Below, one piece after another: positions 9,125 to 17,600 of a stretch of DNA of 44,234 nucleotides. Below the pieces are notes generated by a model. That model was not told the origin of the DNA, ran no database searches, and was given only the letters and a program-made list of their open reading frames with translations. Position 1 is the first letter of the stretch; each line of letters opens with the position of its first letter. Source of the DNA: Pseudomonadota bacterium. Lineage in GTDB: Bacteria > Pseudomonadota > Gammaproteobacteria > Burkholderiales > Thiobacillaceae. Location of the stretch: the NCBI GenBank assembly GCA_021783275.1, contig JAJXUA010000006.1, positions 1 through 44,234 of the forward strand. Reading direction: 5' to 3'. A program made the position numbers and the translations under genes.

Positions 9125-10012
9125 TTAATCCAGTACCACAGCGCCCAGTATCTCTGCGCCTGTGTAAATGATACGGTCCTTGAGTTCTGCAAGCGGTGCA
9201 AGACGACTCAGGTTCCTTCGTGCAGCAAGCAGCACCCCGCCTGCAATCGCAACGACCGGCTGAAAATCCGAACCCAGCTCAGACGGCGAAGTAACAATTA
9301 AAACAATATCGAAATCGGCTTGCACTTTTGTGATCACAGTGGCAAATGCAGGGCGCGTCAACAATTCAGCCGGGTTGGGGGGCTGGGATCCCCTCGTCAG
9401 AATTGATAGCGTTCGGAACGGCGAGGCACTTTGCATGCGTATTGACTGGACACGACCCGCCAGCAAATCGGATAAGCCCAAGCCAGGAGACAGCTTGAAC
9501 AATTCATGCAGATTTCCCTGGCGCATATCCGCATCAACAAGCAACACTCTACATCCCATTTGGGCAAACGACACGGCAAGATTGGCCGCCAGATAACTGG
9601 CACCTTCGTTGGGTTTTGTGTCACTAATAGCAAGGAGCTTGTGACCATTTTTGAACCAGCGCAGCAGCAGCTCGGAGCGGACAGAGCGCAAGGCTTCTGC
9701 GACCTTGCCGTGGGGCGCACTCGCTGCGACCAAATCGGGAGAAAAATGCTCGTCCCCTGCCGGGACGAAGGGGTATTCAAACTGCTTCGACAGGGCGAGC
9801 TGGATATCTTCACCACTGACCAGACCGAGTTTTATGGCCGCGTCACCGAAACGTATGTTTTTATCCTGCTGCAGGGCGAGCACCCGTTCCAGATCGGTCT
9901 GCGTAAGTTTGCCCGCATCAAGCAATAGTTTGCCGATATGTGCATCAGCCCGAATTGCCACAGACGCCAACGCAACCCGGTCATCTTCTGCAGCAGATGT
10001 CAGTATGTTCAT
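9125..10012 (-). CDS. epsG: EpsG-like chain length determinant ATPase/tyrosine-kinase homologue
   Basis: The protein is 295 aa. Residues ~22-85 form a GspE/MshEN-like N-terminal domain (IGKLLLDAGKLTQTDLERVLALQQ). Residues ~115-295 form a BY-kinase/ParA-like domain with LLVDADMR as the Walker A' strand and GLSDLLAG. It should work with the membrane protein EpsF (encoded just upstream) to control polymer length. Two points are unusual against canonical BY-kinases: the P-loop position reads KPNEGASYLAANLA without the Gly-Lys-Ser/Thr core, and the Walker B region reads IVLIVTSPS without the usual Asp. No C-terminal tyrosine cluster is seen. It may bind nucleotide weakly or act only as a structural partner. 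Confidence 0.85.
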   Translation of the reverse strand: MNILTSAAEDDRVALASVAIRADAHIGKLLLDAGKLTQTDLERVLALQQDKNIRFGDAAIKLGLVSGEDIQLALSKQFEYPFVPAGDEHFSPDLVAASAPHGKVAEALRSVRSELLLRWFKNGHKLLAISDTKPNEGASYLAANLAVSFAQMGCRVLLVDADMRQGNLHELFKLSPGLGLSDLLAGRVQSIRMQSASPFRTLSILTRGSQPPNPAELLTRPAFATVITKVQADFDIVLIVTSPSELGSDFQPVVAIAGGVLLAARRNLSRLAPLAELKDRIIYTGAEILGAVVLD

Positions 10013-10038
10013 GTAGTAATGACCTCGTTCAACTTTTC

Positions 10039-11460
10039 TTATAGCGAACTCGCCGGCACGGCATGCTTACGCGACCGCAGGAATACTCGGCGACGCTGGA
10101 AGTAGCCCCGTAGCGCAGCCATGATGCGGGATGTACGAGGCACTTCTGCCAATACCGGAATGTCGAGCCAGGCAACAATATCCTGGCCGGTACGCACCCG
10201 CCGATCAAACAACTCGACGATGAGACCAGCACTCAGGCCCAATAGGCCCCCGAGAAAAATACCTATGGCCAAATAAAGAACAATATTTGGGCTGGACGGT
10301 TTGGTAGGCGGAAATCCGGGATTCAACACTGCGATGTCCGTCTGTGTGGACTGCGCTTCCATGCGGCTTTGTCCGTAGCGTTGCAAGGCAGAATCGTAAA
10401 TTTGCTGGGCGTTTGCGACGTCACGCGCGAGCAGGGATGCTTCCTCGCGTTGCTGTTTGAGACCGAGTACCCTGGATTTCTGGCGTTCGAAGGCAGCCGA
10501 GAGATCAGTGAACCGCTGCCGCGATGCATCTGCAGTCGCACCCACACCCCGAGTAGCAGTGCTAAGCTCTTGCGCCAGCTTGGCTTTATAACTTGCCACT
10601 TCGGCTTGCAGTCTCAGATAATCCGGGTGGTTCAAGCCCACGCGCTTGGAAAGCTCGGCAAGCTTACCTTCGCCTTGTGCGACTTGAAGCTTGAGGTTCT
10701 GGACGATCGGACTGTTATTCACTTCCGGAAGATCAGCACTCTGTCCACGACGCGATGCCGCATCGAAAGAAGTGGACTGTGCAGCGACCATTTGACCCGC
10801 AATATCTGCCAAGCGGCGCGTTTCTACGTCAAGACGTTCCTCAGATTCGACGATACCCTTCTCGCGCTGGTAGGCCGTAAGTTTCTGCTGGGCATCGTCC
10901 AGTCTTTCGCGCAACTGCACGATCTGCTGATCAAACCATGCCGCAGTCTGACGAGCAGGCTCAACGCGCAGTTCGAGATTGGTCTCGATGTAAGCCTTGG
11001 CAAATGAATTGACCAGTGCCGCCGCAAACTGCGGATCTGCGCCAGAGAAAGACAATTCGATAGTGCTGGATTCCCGCGAAGGTTCAGCATCTAAACTTTT
11101 AATCAAAACGGACGCAAGCCACTGTTCAATATCACTGTATTCCTTACCGGCCTCCGCGAATTGCTGGCGTGTGGCGGGATTATCCGTGAGCTTGAATTCA
11201 CGGATTACACGACGCGCGACTTGAGTGCTTGTTATGACGTCGATCTGTGTAGCCATATACCCTGGGAAAAGCTGCACGGGAAACAACTGGCCTGAGACAG
11301 GATCCTTGCTTTTGGAATCAATGATGAGTGTGGCGGTAGCGGTGTACTCCCTGGGTGTCAGCACAATAAGCACTGTGGTTACGACGAGTACAAGTGCCAC
11401 GACGCTCAGGATGATCCATTTGCGTGCCTTGATAATAAGCAGGAATTGAGTGAAGTTCAT
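10039..11460 (-). CDS. epsF: Chain length determinant protein EpsF (Wzz/PCP-2 type)
   Basis: At 473 aa this has the standard PCP layout. Transmembrane helix 1 lies at residues ~13-35, followed by a large periplasmic domain rich in coiled coil (residues ~160-345, with QIVQLRERLDDAQQKL). The Pro-rich NPGFPPTKPSSPN segment comes just before transmembrane helix 2 (~390-412). The C-terminal tail (DRRVRTGQDIVAWLDIPVLAEVP) is typical of partners of a separate BY-kinase, which is encoded 26 bp downstream as epsG. It sets the modal chain length and links the polymerase to the export pore EpsE. No kinase domain is fused. Function is inferred from family and operon. Confidence 0.92.
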   Translation of the reverse strand: MNFTQFLLIIKARKWIILSVVALVLVVTTVLIVLTPREYTATATLIIDSKSKDPVSGQLFPVQLFPGYMATQIDVITSTQVARRVIREFKLTDNPATRQQFAEAGKEYSDIEQWLASVLIKSLDAEPSRESSTIELSFSGADPQFAAALVNSFAKAYIETNLELRVEPARQTAAWFDQQIVQLRERLDDAQQKLTAYQREKGIVESEERLDVETRRLADIAGQMVAAQSTSFDAASRRGQSADLPEVNNSPIVQNLKLQVAQGEGKLAELSKRVGLNHPDYLRLQAEVASYKAKLAQELSTATRGVGATADASRQRFTDLSAAFERQKSRVLGLKQQREEASLLARDVANAQQIYDSALQRYGQSRMEAQSTQTDIAVLNPGFPPTKPSSPNIVLYLAIGIFLGGLLGLSAGLIVELFDRRVRTGQDIVAWLDIPVLAEVPRTSRIMAALRGYFQRRRVFLRSRKHAVPASSL

Positions 11461-11473
11461 GGTCGTGGTGTTC

Positions 11474-12265
11474 TCAGAACAGGCTTTCCTTGACGTAAAT
11501 CACGTCATCTTTTTTTACGGGCGTATCAAGACTGGCCTTGAACTCAACAAGCTCGCCCTTGGCGTCGCGCCGCTTGATGCGGATGCCGCGCTGCGTTCCA
11601 CGCGGAGTAACCCCGCCGCCCATGGCCAGTGCCTGCACGACGCTCATGTTCTTTTCGAGCCTGAACGAGCCGGGGCGCTGGACTTCGCCGTAAATGAAAA
11701 ACATCGGCTGTCGCGCCACATTGATGATGTCACCATCCTCGATCTGCAGATTGCTGGCTTCGCCTTGTGCGGTAAACAGACTGGGGACATCAATCTCGAT
11801 GTACTCGGTTTTTCCATCACGCACCCGCACCAGGGTCGCCACATCCGCGCCATCGGCAATAATGCCGCCCGCCAGCGCCAGGACATCGGTCACGCGGCTG
11901 CTTTTTTCCAGATTGTATTGCCCGGGACGATTGACACGCCCCAGCACGGAGACCTGCTGGCCGCGGTATTGCACGATGTTGAGTGTCACAAACGGCTCCA
12001 GAATAAAACCGCCCTTGCTTAGCCGCTTGGCGATTTCCTCTTCACCTTGTGCCGGCGTCTGATCCGCGAGCCGGATTTCACCGATCAGCGGGAAGGTGAT
12101 GTTGCCACTCTCGCCAACCCGCGCCTCCGTGGTGAGGTCGGGCTGACCATAAACGGCAATCCGCACCACATCACCCGTACCCATGCGGTATTCGTTATCA
12201 GCCAGCGCTGGCCCTGCCAGCAGGAGTGCACACAACACCAGCAATTTTTGCCAAATACAATTCAT
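11474..12265 (-). CDS. epsE: Outer-membrane polysaccharide export protein EpsE (Wza family)
   Basis: The 263-aa protein has a signal peptide (MNCIWQKLLVLCALLLAGPALA, cut before DNEYRMG), then the polysaccharide export domain (YRMGTGDVVRIAVYGQPDL) and two SLBB-type beta-grasp repeats (VSVLGRVNRPGQYNL and FIYGEVQRPGSFRL). It should form the periplasmic/outer-membrane channel for the EPS. The Cys at position 3 is inside the positively charged region and not in a lipobox, so it looks like a non-lipidated export protein. The ATG at 12265 is preceded by GGAGAG at good spacing. The track start is a TTG 12 bp upstream that overlaps this site. Confidence 0.92.
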   Translation of the reverse strand: MNCIWQKLLVLCALLLAGPALADNEYRMGTGDVVRIAVYGQPDLTTEARVGESGNITFPLIGEIRLADQTPAQGEEEIAKRLSKGGFILEPFVTLNIVQYRGQQVSVLGRVNRPGQYNLEKSSRVTDVLALAGGIIADGADVATLVRVRDGKTEYIEIDVPSLFTAQGEASNLQIEDGDIINVARQPMFFIYGEVQRPGSFRLEKNMSVVQALAMGGGVTPRGTQRGIRIKRRDAKGELVEFKASLDTPVKKDDVIYVKESLF

Positions 12266-12472
12266 CAATCTCTCCAAAAATCACGCCACCCGGTTTTGTT
12301 TACTGCGTTTCGTTTACTGCAGCAGGTGGTCCGCCTTTATCTTATCGGTTTGAGCCCAGCTTAATCCAGGGGTGTGAACCCGACTTGGCTCACCTGCCCC
12401 CGCTTTTCAGCGGGTGTCCATCTGCCCAAGCTTACAATCAATCCGTGTATTTATTCAGTGTGACGTTATCAA
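12266..12472. other. 207-bp gap inside the eps operon (epsL to epsE)
   Basis: This is the longest gap in the operon. It holds a short hairpin (CCGC-TTTTCA-GCGG core near 12400-12413) without a T tract, so it is not a clear terminator. It also holds a repeated GTTTACTGC (two copies about 5 bp apart near 12297-12320). A sequence with GG-N10-GC spacing occurs on the minus strand, but such spacing is expected about once by chance in 200 bp and its flanks are poor. It may carry a leader or internal promoter for epsE-F-G-xrtB; nothing firm can be called. Confidence 0.4.
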
Positions 12473-13720
12473 TCAAAAGTCCGCCCGTATATTGGCGAAC
12501 AAGGTCTGGTAGTCATAGTCTTCGTTAGTGCGGTTCGAATCTCTTTTACCTGCCAGAATTCCCATATCGAGCGACACGACCGGGTGCGGACGGTAATTGA
12601 GGCTCAGCGAAGAACCAAGGGTTTCATCGGTGCGCGCGGGTTGCGCCGAGGGCACGTCACCTTTGTAATCGCGGCTCAGGTACTCTGCTCCGACATTGAG
12701 TCGCCATTTTTCGCGAAAAGCCCAGACGCCGCTCACGCTGCCTCCTGTACGCAATACGGAGCTGGCGTTGATATCGGTTGCACCCCCCAGCTCCTGGAAG
12801 ACCGCAACATTCACCAGGGTCTTGCTGGTGGCAAACCAGTCGAGCGAGGCACGCCCGGTAAACCCTTCGAAATCCGGGCGCTCCCTGAGCGTGGGCGTGC
12901 CACCAAAATCATCCCGCAGTACGTTCTCGTAGTGCCGGTCCACTCTGCCCGCCTGGCCACGCAGTGTCAATTTCCCCGTCAGCGCCCAGTCAGCCAGCAT
13001 GTTGTATTCGGTTTGCGTGTAGCTGTTGTCGGCAACCTCAAAAAAGAACGGGAAGAAGAAGGCGCTCACGATCTGCGGATTGGGGAACGTCGCGTCGATC
13101 TTGCGTACTTGGGCGCGCAAGCTGCTGCCCTTGGGTGTCTTGTAACCGAGGGTAATGTCGCGTGCCTCCTGATCAACATTCTGCGAGCGCTGCGACGGAG
13201 CGCTGTTGAGGTTCTCGGTGGAATCAATCCCCGCAGAAATTCGCCACCGTGGATGAAACTCCCATTCTGCCCGACCAAAACGCCGTTCCCGGTCAACCTG
13301 GTTGTTGAACTGGTCAATATCATCAAAACTGCTCTGACTGGTGGAGCGTGTTGCCCCGACCGTGCCCGAAAGCCGGTTACCGAGACGCCAGTTCCATCGG
13401 CCTTCCAGGTCTTCGCCGTCAAAATCAAGAAAGGTATTTTCGTTGTAACGAATCAGGGTCTTGGTCAGATTGGCCGTGAATTGCTGTCGCGCGACTTTCC
13501 AGTCCACATTGAGGCCGGCCTCCAGGAGCGCGAAACGATCCTCACGCTGTGTTCCCGGACTGTCATTGTCGTCCAGCCGGAACAGGTTGTTGTCGAAGTA
13601 ATACCCTGCTGACACGAACGGGCGCAGGGTGTCGCCTTCCTTTGCCAGCACCGGCACGCTCAGGCACAGACACACGCCCAGGACCTGCCAGCGCAACCGC
13701 CGGATCACCAGAAACTCCAT
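12473..13720 (-). CDS. epsL: EPS-associated outer membrane beta-barrel protein EpsL
   Basis: After start correction this is 415 aa with a signal peptide (MEFLVIRRLRW, hydrophobic core, likely cut at VLA|KEGDT). It then has long alternating beta-strands such as LFRLDDNDS, WNWRLGNRLSGTVGATRS and LRTGGSVSGVW, ending in an outer-membrane C-terminal Phe (ANIRADF). This fits the EpsL family found in exosortase-linked EPS loci and predicts an outer-membrane barrel, perhaps the secretin-like exit for the polymer. The track start at 13951 is rejected because its extra 77 residues are shadow of the protease gene. The ATG at 13720 overlaps that gene by 16 bp. Precise function is unknown. Confidence 0.85.
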   Translation of the reverse strand: MEFLVIRRLRWQVLGVCLCLSVPVLAKEGDTLRPFVSAGYYFDNNLFRLDDNDSPGTQREDRFALLEAGLNVDWKVARQQFTANLTKTLIRYNENTFLDFDGEDLEGRWNWRLGNRLSGTVGATRSTSQSSFDDIDQFNNQVDRERRFGRAEWEFHPRWRISAGIDSTENLNSAPSQRSQNVDQEARDITLGYKTPKGSSLRAQVRKIDATFPNPQIVSAFFFPFFFEVADNSYTQTEYNMLADWALTGKLTLRGQAGRVDRHYENVLRDDFGGTPTLRERPDFEGFTGRASLDWFATSKTLVNVAVFQELGGATDINASSVLRTGGSVSGVWAFREKWRLNVGAEYLSRDYKGDVPSAQPARTDETLGSSLSLNYRPHPVVSLDMGILAGKRDSNRTNEDYDYQTLFANIRADF

Positions 13721-14367
13721 TGCCGCGTCATCACCACATACACGCCGAGGCCAAAGTTGGTCATGGCATGGGCAATGATCGGCGCCCACAGGTTGCGCGT
13801 ATGGATGTACAGCCAGCCGTAAGCCAGTCCGGCGATCACTGCAGCAAACCATTGCACATGCGCGGTGGCAAACAGGGCGCTGGCAATCAACAGGGCTTTG
13901 AGACCGATCTGCGCAGGATCCAGCGTCAGGAAGTCCGGCTTCTGTACCCAACGCTGCAGAAACGAGCGCCAGAACAATTCTTCCATCACCGGCACCACCA
14001 GCGCCGCGCCCGCAATGCGAAACGCCACCAGCAGCCAGTCGATCTGGCCCGCAGCGCTGATCGGGTTAAAACCCTCGCCCATTTCGCCGCCGACCAGCAT
14101 CCAGCCGGTATCAAGATTGACCCACAGCACCAGCACGACGATGCCGACGGCCACCGACAGCAGTCCATTCAGTGCCGACAAGCCCCAGCTTTTCAGCTCG
14201 GCGTAATAACGCCACAAAACGACGAGCGCCAGCGCCACCAGACCGGCCTTGACCGGATAGACCCAGCGCACATCAAAATCGGGGGCGTAATCCGCCAGCA
14301 AGCCTTCCAGCGCCAGCAAAGCGATGTACAGGCCGAAGGGCAGGCAGCGAACGAAAATCGGAGACAT
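13705..14367 (-). CDS. CPBP/CAAX-like intramembrane protease of the exosortase locus
   Basis: The 220-aa protein has about six or seven transmembrane helices and the three CPBP motifs: VPVMEELFWRSFLQ (Glu-Glu-x3-Arg), FATAHVQWF (His) and IAHAMTNF (His plus Asn). These are the glutamate/histidine residues that make up the metal-free active site in Rce1-type proteases. A distinct subfamily is common next to exosortase genes and is usually named CAAX prenyl protease-related protein. Its substrate is unknown; processing of PEP-CTERM proteins or of EPS machinery is an inference from location. It sits between epsD and epsL with a 16-bp overlap to epsL. Confidence 0.87.
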   Translation of the reverse strand: MSPIFVRCLPFGLYIALLALEGLLADYAPDFDVRWVYPVKAGLVALALVVLWRYYAELKSWGLSALNGLLSVAVGIVVLVLWVNLDTGWMLVGGEMGEGFNPISAAGQIDWLLVAFRIAGAALVVPVMEELFWRSFLQRWVQKPDFLTLDPAQIGLKALLIASALFATAHVQWFAAVIAGLAYGWLYIHTRNLWAPIIAHAMTNFGLGVYVVMTRQWSFW

Positions 14368-14411
14368 GAGATCAGGCGAGGCCAGTGTACCGGCCTCGCT
14401 CCGTAAGGCGC

Positions 14412-15401
14412 TTACAAGCCCGAGACGCCCTTGCTGATGGCTTCAGCATCAACATCAGATGCCTCGGCTTTCGGGGTGGTCGGTGCCGGTGTGGACGGTG
14501 TCGGGGCGGCGGCTTCAGGCGCAGCGGCATCCGACGCGGGCGCTTTGCCCGCATCGACAAACTCGCCCAGATATTCGATCTTGGCTGTAGCCTTCAGTGT
14601 ATCCAGCTCAGCCTTCGCGGCTTTTTGCTGCGCCTGCGTTTTCAGCAGATTCGCGATTGCCGGCTTGGCCTGCTCCAGCGTCACGGGCTGATCCTGGGTA
14701 TCGGCCAATACGATGACCAGCAAACCCTCAGGAGTATTGACCACGACGGCTTGTCCCTTGGGCATGGTCGACAGTTTGGGCAGCAGGCTCAAGGGCAACT
14801 GCTCGGCCGGTTTGACGCCCTGTTTAGCCTGGACTTCATATTTTTCGGCTTTCAGCCAAGCCGCAAAATCATTGAGCGTTTTCGACTCTCCCAGCCTGGC
14901 CTGAATCTGGGCCTGTTTTTCTTTGGGCGTCTTGATCGATATCTCTTGCAAGCCATACAGCTTGCGCTTGCTGAAGAGCTCGGGGTGTTCGTTGTAATAC
15001 GCCTGTATTTCGGCATCACTGGGTTCTGCAGGCGTGCCCAGCTTGCGGCCCATGTATGCCTCGGCGAGTATTTGACGGCGGGCGGCGTCCAGTGCCTGAA
15101 CCACCATCGGATCACGATCCAGTTTATCCGCGATCGCTTTTTGCACGACGATTTCCTGATCCACGAGATTCTTGATCACCTGCAGCGAAGCCGCCTTGCT
15201 CTGATCCGGCGTCAAATTGGGAATACGCTGCAAAGCGTAGTTCACTTGATGCACCGTCAACTCCGTATCGTTGACTTTGGCAGCAACTTGAGTAGGTGCT
15301 TTTTCATCTGTGGCGACTTCGTCTTTTTTGTCGCCACAACCCGCTGCCAACGCAGCAATCATGATCGTCAGCAGCCAGGTTTTGGGGTTGATCGTCAGCA
15401 T
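14412..15401 (-). CDS. epsD: EpsD-family peptidyl-prolyl isomerase lipoprotein
   Basis: This 329-aa protein starts with a lipoprotein signal (IMIAALAAGC, lipidated Cys22, Gly at +2, so outer-membrane retention is likely). A SurA-like N-terminal helical region follows (AAKVNDTELTVHQVNYAL), then a parvulin-type region (YGLQEISIKTPKEKQAQIQARL). The tail is a low-complexity Ala/Pro/Thr linker (residues ~290-320). EpsD proteins are EPS-locus members of the SurA/PpiC group and may help fold outer membrane parts such as EpsL. It is the first gene of the operon, with a good AGAGGAAG ribosome binding site. The catalytic isomerase function of this branch is unproven. Confidence 0.88.
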   Translation of the reverse strand: MLTINPKTWLLTIMIAALAAGCGDKKDEVATDEKAPTQVAAKVNDTELTVHQVNYALQRIPNLTPDQSKAASLQVIKNLVDQEIVVQKAIADKLDRDPMVVQALDAARRQILAEAYMGRKLGTPAEPSDAEIQAYYNEHPELFSKRKLYGLQEISIKTPKEKQAQIQARLGESKTLNDFAAWLKAEKYEVQAKQGVKPAEQLPLSLLPKLSTMPKGQAVVVNTPEGLLVIVLADTQDQPVTLEQAKPAIANLLKTQAQQKAAKAELDTLKATAKIEYLGEFVDAGKAPASDAAAPEAAAPTPSTPAPTTPKAEASDVDAEAISKGVSGL

Positions 15402-15446
15402 GTTGTCTTCCTCTGTTGCAGATTGTTTAAATTATCCATTGCCAAT

Positions 15447-15474
15447 GTTACATCAGGGCTATGCACCATGACAA
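15447..15474 (-). promoter_or_regulatory. Candidate sigma-70 promoter for the eps operon
   Basis: On the minus strand TTGTCA (5 of 6 to the -35 consensus) is followed after 16 bp by TGTAAC (4 of 6 to -10), about 45 bp upstream of the epsD start. GATAAT slightly downstream is another possible -10 but has no matching -35. No sigma-54 pattern is seen here, unlike the PEP-CTERM genes. The call is weak. Confidence 0.25.
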
Positions 15475-15641
15475 AAGTAGCTCACTCGAACAAGCCTGAT
15501 CGGGTTGTGTACGAGACACTTCAGGGCATAAAAAGTTTTTGGGAAACGGTTTTCTGATTACGAATCAGCCCCGCGGACAGATGCAGATTCTTTTCTCAGA
15601 ACACTGCTCACAATTCATTTAATTAGATATGCAAGGCAAAA

Positions 15642-15671
15642 AAAAAAGCCGGGGTTAAGCCCGGCTTTTTT
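15642..15671 (-). terminator. Rho-independent terminator after the FadL-fusion gene
   Basis: A GCCGGG/CCCGGC stem with a six-base loop is flanked by A6 and T6 runs on either side, so it reads as a terminator in both directions. It lies 12 bp after the stop of the FadL-fusion gene and insulates it from the eps operon. Confidence 0.85.
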
Positions 15672-15683
15672 CAAACGGGATGC

Positions 15684-17600
15684 TTAGAAGCGTACTGCAA
15701 AACCAGCCGTCACCAGATCAACGTCATAGTCGCTGTCGATGGCATAACGCTCCCACTCGGCGCGGAGATCCAGTCCCTCAATCAGGGTGTAGCTCACGCC
15801 CACCCCATAGTAGAGATCGATTCCGTCATCGCTGGTGTTCAGGCTGGGAACGATGCTGCTGGTCGATCCGATACTGGGATGGACACTCCAGAAATGCGCA
15901 CCCACCTTGCCAAAAACATCAATGTTATCAGTCACCGGAAGCGTCCCCGTGCCGCCGAGAAACCAGGTATCTGCCGCGACCTTAGTGTTGATCCGACCGA
16001 CCGCCGGGGCCGGTGCGGTTACCAGCGTGGTCGCCGTGGCGTCGTTCAGGTTGACATAACCCCCTTCAATACCAAAGTTCGGTGTCAGCTGGTAGCCTGT
16101 GAAAACCTTCCATCCTTCGCTACGCTTATTGACCGCAGTGGTATTTGCCGTTCCCCCTCCCAGCGCCGCTGCAGATTCTGCAATATCACCATTCATGTCC
16201 ACATGGTTGGACTGACCAAAGCCCATACCGATGTAGAAACCAGAAAAGTCATATGGATCGATTTCCACGTCGCCGTAGTCATCCTTGCCGGGCTCAAGCA
16301 CCCAGCCGAGGCTTATGCCAAACAGGTTCTGGTGCATACCAATTTCGACACCACCCACAATATTCTGGTCTCTAGCCACCTGGCTGTTCGGGGCAGCATA
16401 CATATAGGTACCACTAACTTCCAGCGTGTCACTGGCCTTGTAGGTAAAGCCCACCGAATAATGGTGCTCAACTGTGGCCGGGGCCAGGGTATTGAAAGTC
16501 AGTTGATCATCCAGAATCGGGCTTTTACCATAGTTGTAACCTGCGCGCAGCTGGAGGCGATTGTTTACGCCATACTGGACACCGAGTTTGTATACAGTCT
16601 GGTTGACCCAGCCGAAACCCAAGCCTCTGTCTTCACCCAGGCAAAGCGCGGCATCACCAAGGTTTCCACACGGAAAACCTGCCGCAATACCCTGAAACCC
16701 CGGGCCGCTATCGAAACCCGGACCGCGATTCGACACCGCGGCGACCCCCTCGTACTCGATCCGTAACACATCGGCAGCAATCACCAGATTTTTAGCAGGT
16801 TTGAGCGCGATGCCGATTCCGTAGTTCGACGGAATATCGAACCCGCCCTGCTCGGCAAACAAACCTCGGTATTTGTCAAATTTCGTCATGTAACTCTTGG
16901 TTGCATAGGTCAAACCCAAGGTCAACTTGTCATCGAGAAACTCACCCAGCCAACCCAAACGAAGTGCCGCGCCATAGGAATAGTCATAGCCGTTGTTGGT
17001 CAGATTGGCCGGATCAGCCGAAATGGCAGCAAAAGACTGTATCCCATAGGCCCGGAAACGGGTCTCTGCCAGCACGACCGAGGCACCGAAAGCATGGTCG
17101 TCATTCAACTTGTAGGCCAGAGTAACCGGCACCAGCAACTGGAGCAGATCCACGCCTAGCTGATATGTTGAGTTATTCTGGAAGAAATTGGTCGAGTAGT
17201 TCGTGTTCATCCCGCCATTCCCTACAACAGCCACCCCCAGATGGAGTTGCTCGGTCAGCGGCATGGTAAAGCCCATTTCAGGCACAACAAAATATTGCAA
17301 ATCGCTTTCTGAGCTACCGTTAAACCCGAAGAAGGTGGTATCGCCCGCCGGCGTGCCGACAGCCGCGTATCGCTCCGGGTTGAAAATACCGAAACCCATG
17401 TCGCCCCGCATACCCGTGTTTACAGCATTGGCCGGGTTGGCCGCCACCGAGAGTGAATCACGCCCGTAGGCAATCCCCACCCCACCCATGCCCTGGGAGC
17501 GAAAACCGAACCCGGGCAGAAAATAACCGTTTGTGGCATAAGCGGGAAAAGCCGCCATACAAGCCGCCGCCAGCACCGCATGTTTCATGATTTTACGCAT
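15684..17600 (-). CDS. FadL/OmpP1-type outer membrane transporter fused to an OmpA/OmpX-like barrel
   Basis: The 638-aa protein has a signal peptide ending PAYA|TNGYFLPG. The N-terminal ~430 residues are a FadL/TodX barrel: the NGYFLPGFGFRSQGMGG hatch start, SLSVAANPANAV, and LGVQYGVNNRLQLRAGYNYG. The last ~170 residues form a second small barrel (DFSGFYIGMGFGQS, GWKVFTGYQLTPNFGIEGGY, GVGVSYTLIEGLDLRAEWERY) ending in Phe (GFAVRF), as in OmpA/OmpX-type porin-family proteins. Typical FadL is about 440 aa, so the C-terminal part is a real extra domain. FadL proteins take up hydrophobic compounds. The start at 17600 has AAGGAGG at ideal spacing; the track start is too long. It is monocistronic between two terminators. 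The ligand is unknown. Confidence 0.85.
   Translation of the reverse strand: MRKIMKHAVLAAACMAAFPAYATNGYFLPGFGFRSQGMGGVGIAYGRDSLSVAANPANAVNTGMRGDMGFGIFNPERYAAVGTPAGDTTFFGFNGSSESDLQYFVVPEMGFTMPLTEQLHLGVAVVGNGGMNTNYSTNFFQNNSTYQLGVDLLQLLVPVTLAYKLNDDHAFGASVVLAETRFRAYGIQSFAAISADPANLTNNGYDYSYGAALRLGWLGEFLDDKLTLGLTYATKSYMTKFDKYRGLFAEQGGFDIPSNYGIGIALKPAKNLVIAADVLRIEYEGVAAVSNRGPGFDSGPGFQGIAAGFPCGNLGDAALCLGEDRGLGFGWVNQTVYKLGVQYGVNNRLQLRAGYNYGKSPILDDQLTFNTLAPATVEHHYSVGFTYKASDTLEVSGTYMYAAPNSQVARDQNIVGGVEIGMHQNLFGISLGWVLEPGKDDYGDVEIDPYDFSGFYIGMGFGQSNHVDMNGDIAESAAALGGGTANTTAVNKRSEGWKVFTGYQLTPNFGIEGGYVNLNDATATTLVTAPAPAVGRINTKVAADTWFLGGTGTLPVTDNIDVFGKVGAHFWSVHPSIGSTSSIVPSLNTSDDGIDLYYGVGVSYTLIEGLDLRAEWERYAIDSDYDVDLVTAGFAVRF

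Noticed and set aside
12584-13612. 342-aa plus-strand ORF opposite epsL
   Set aside because: No signal peptide, ribosome binding site or domain; it mirrors the EpsL barrel gene.
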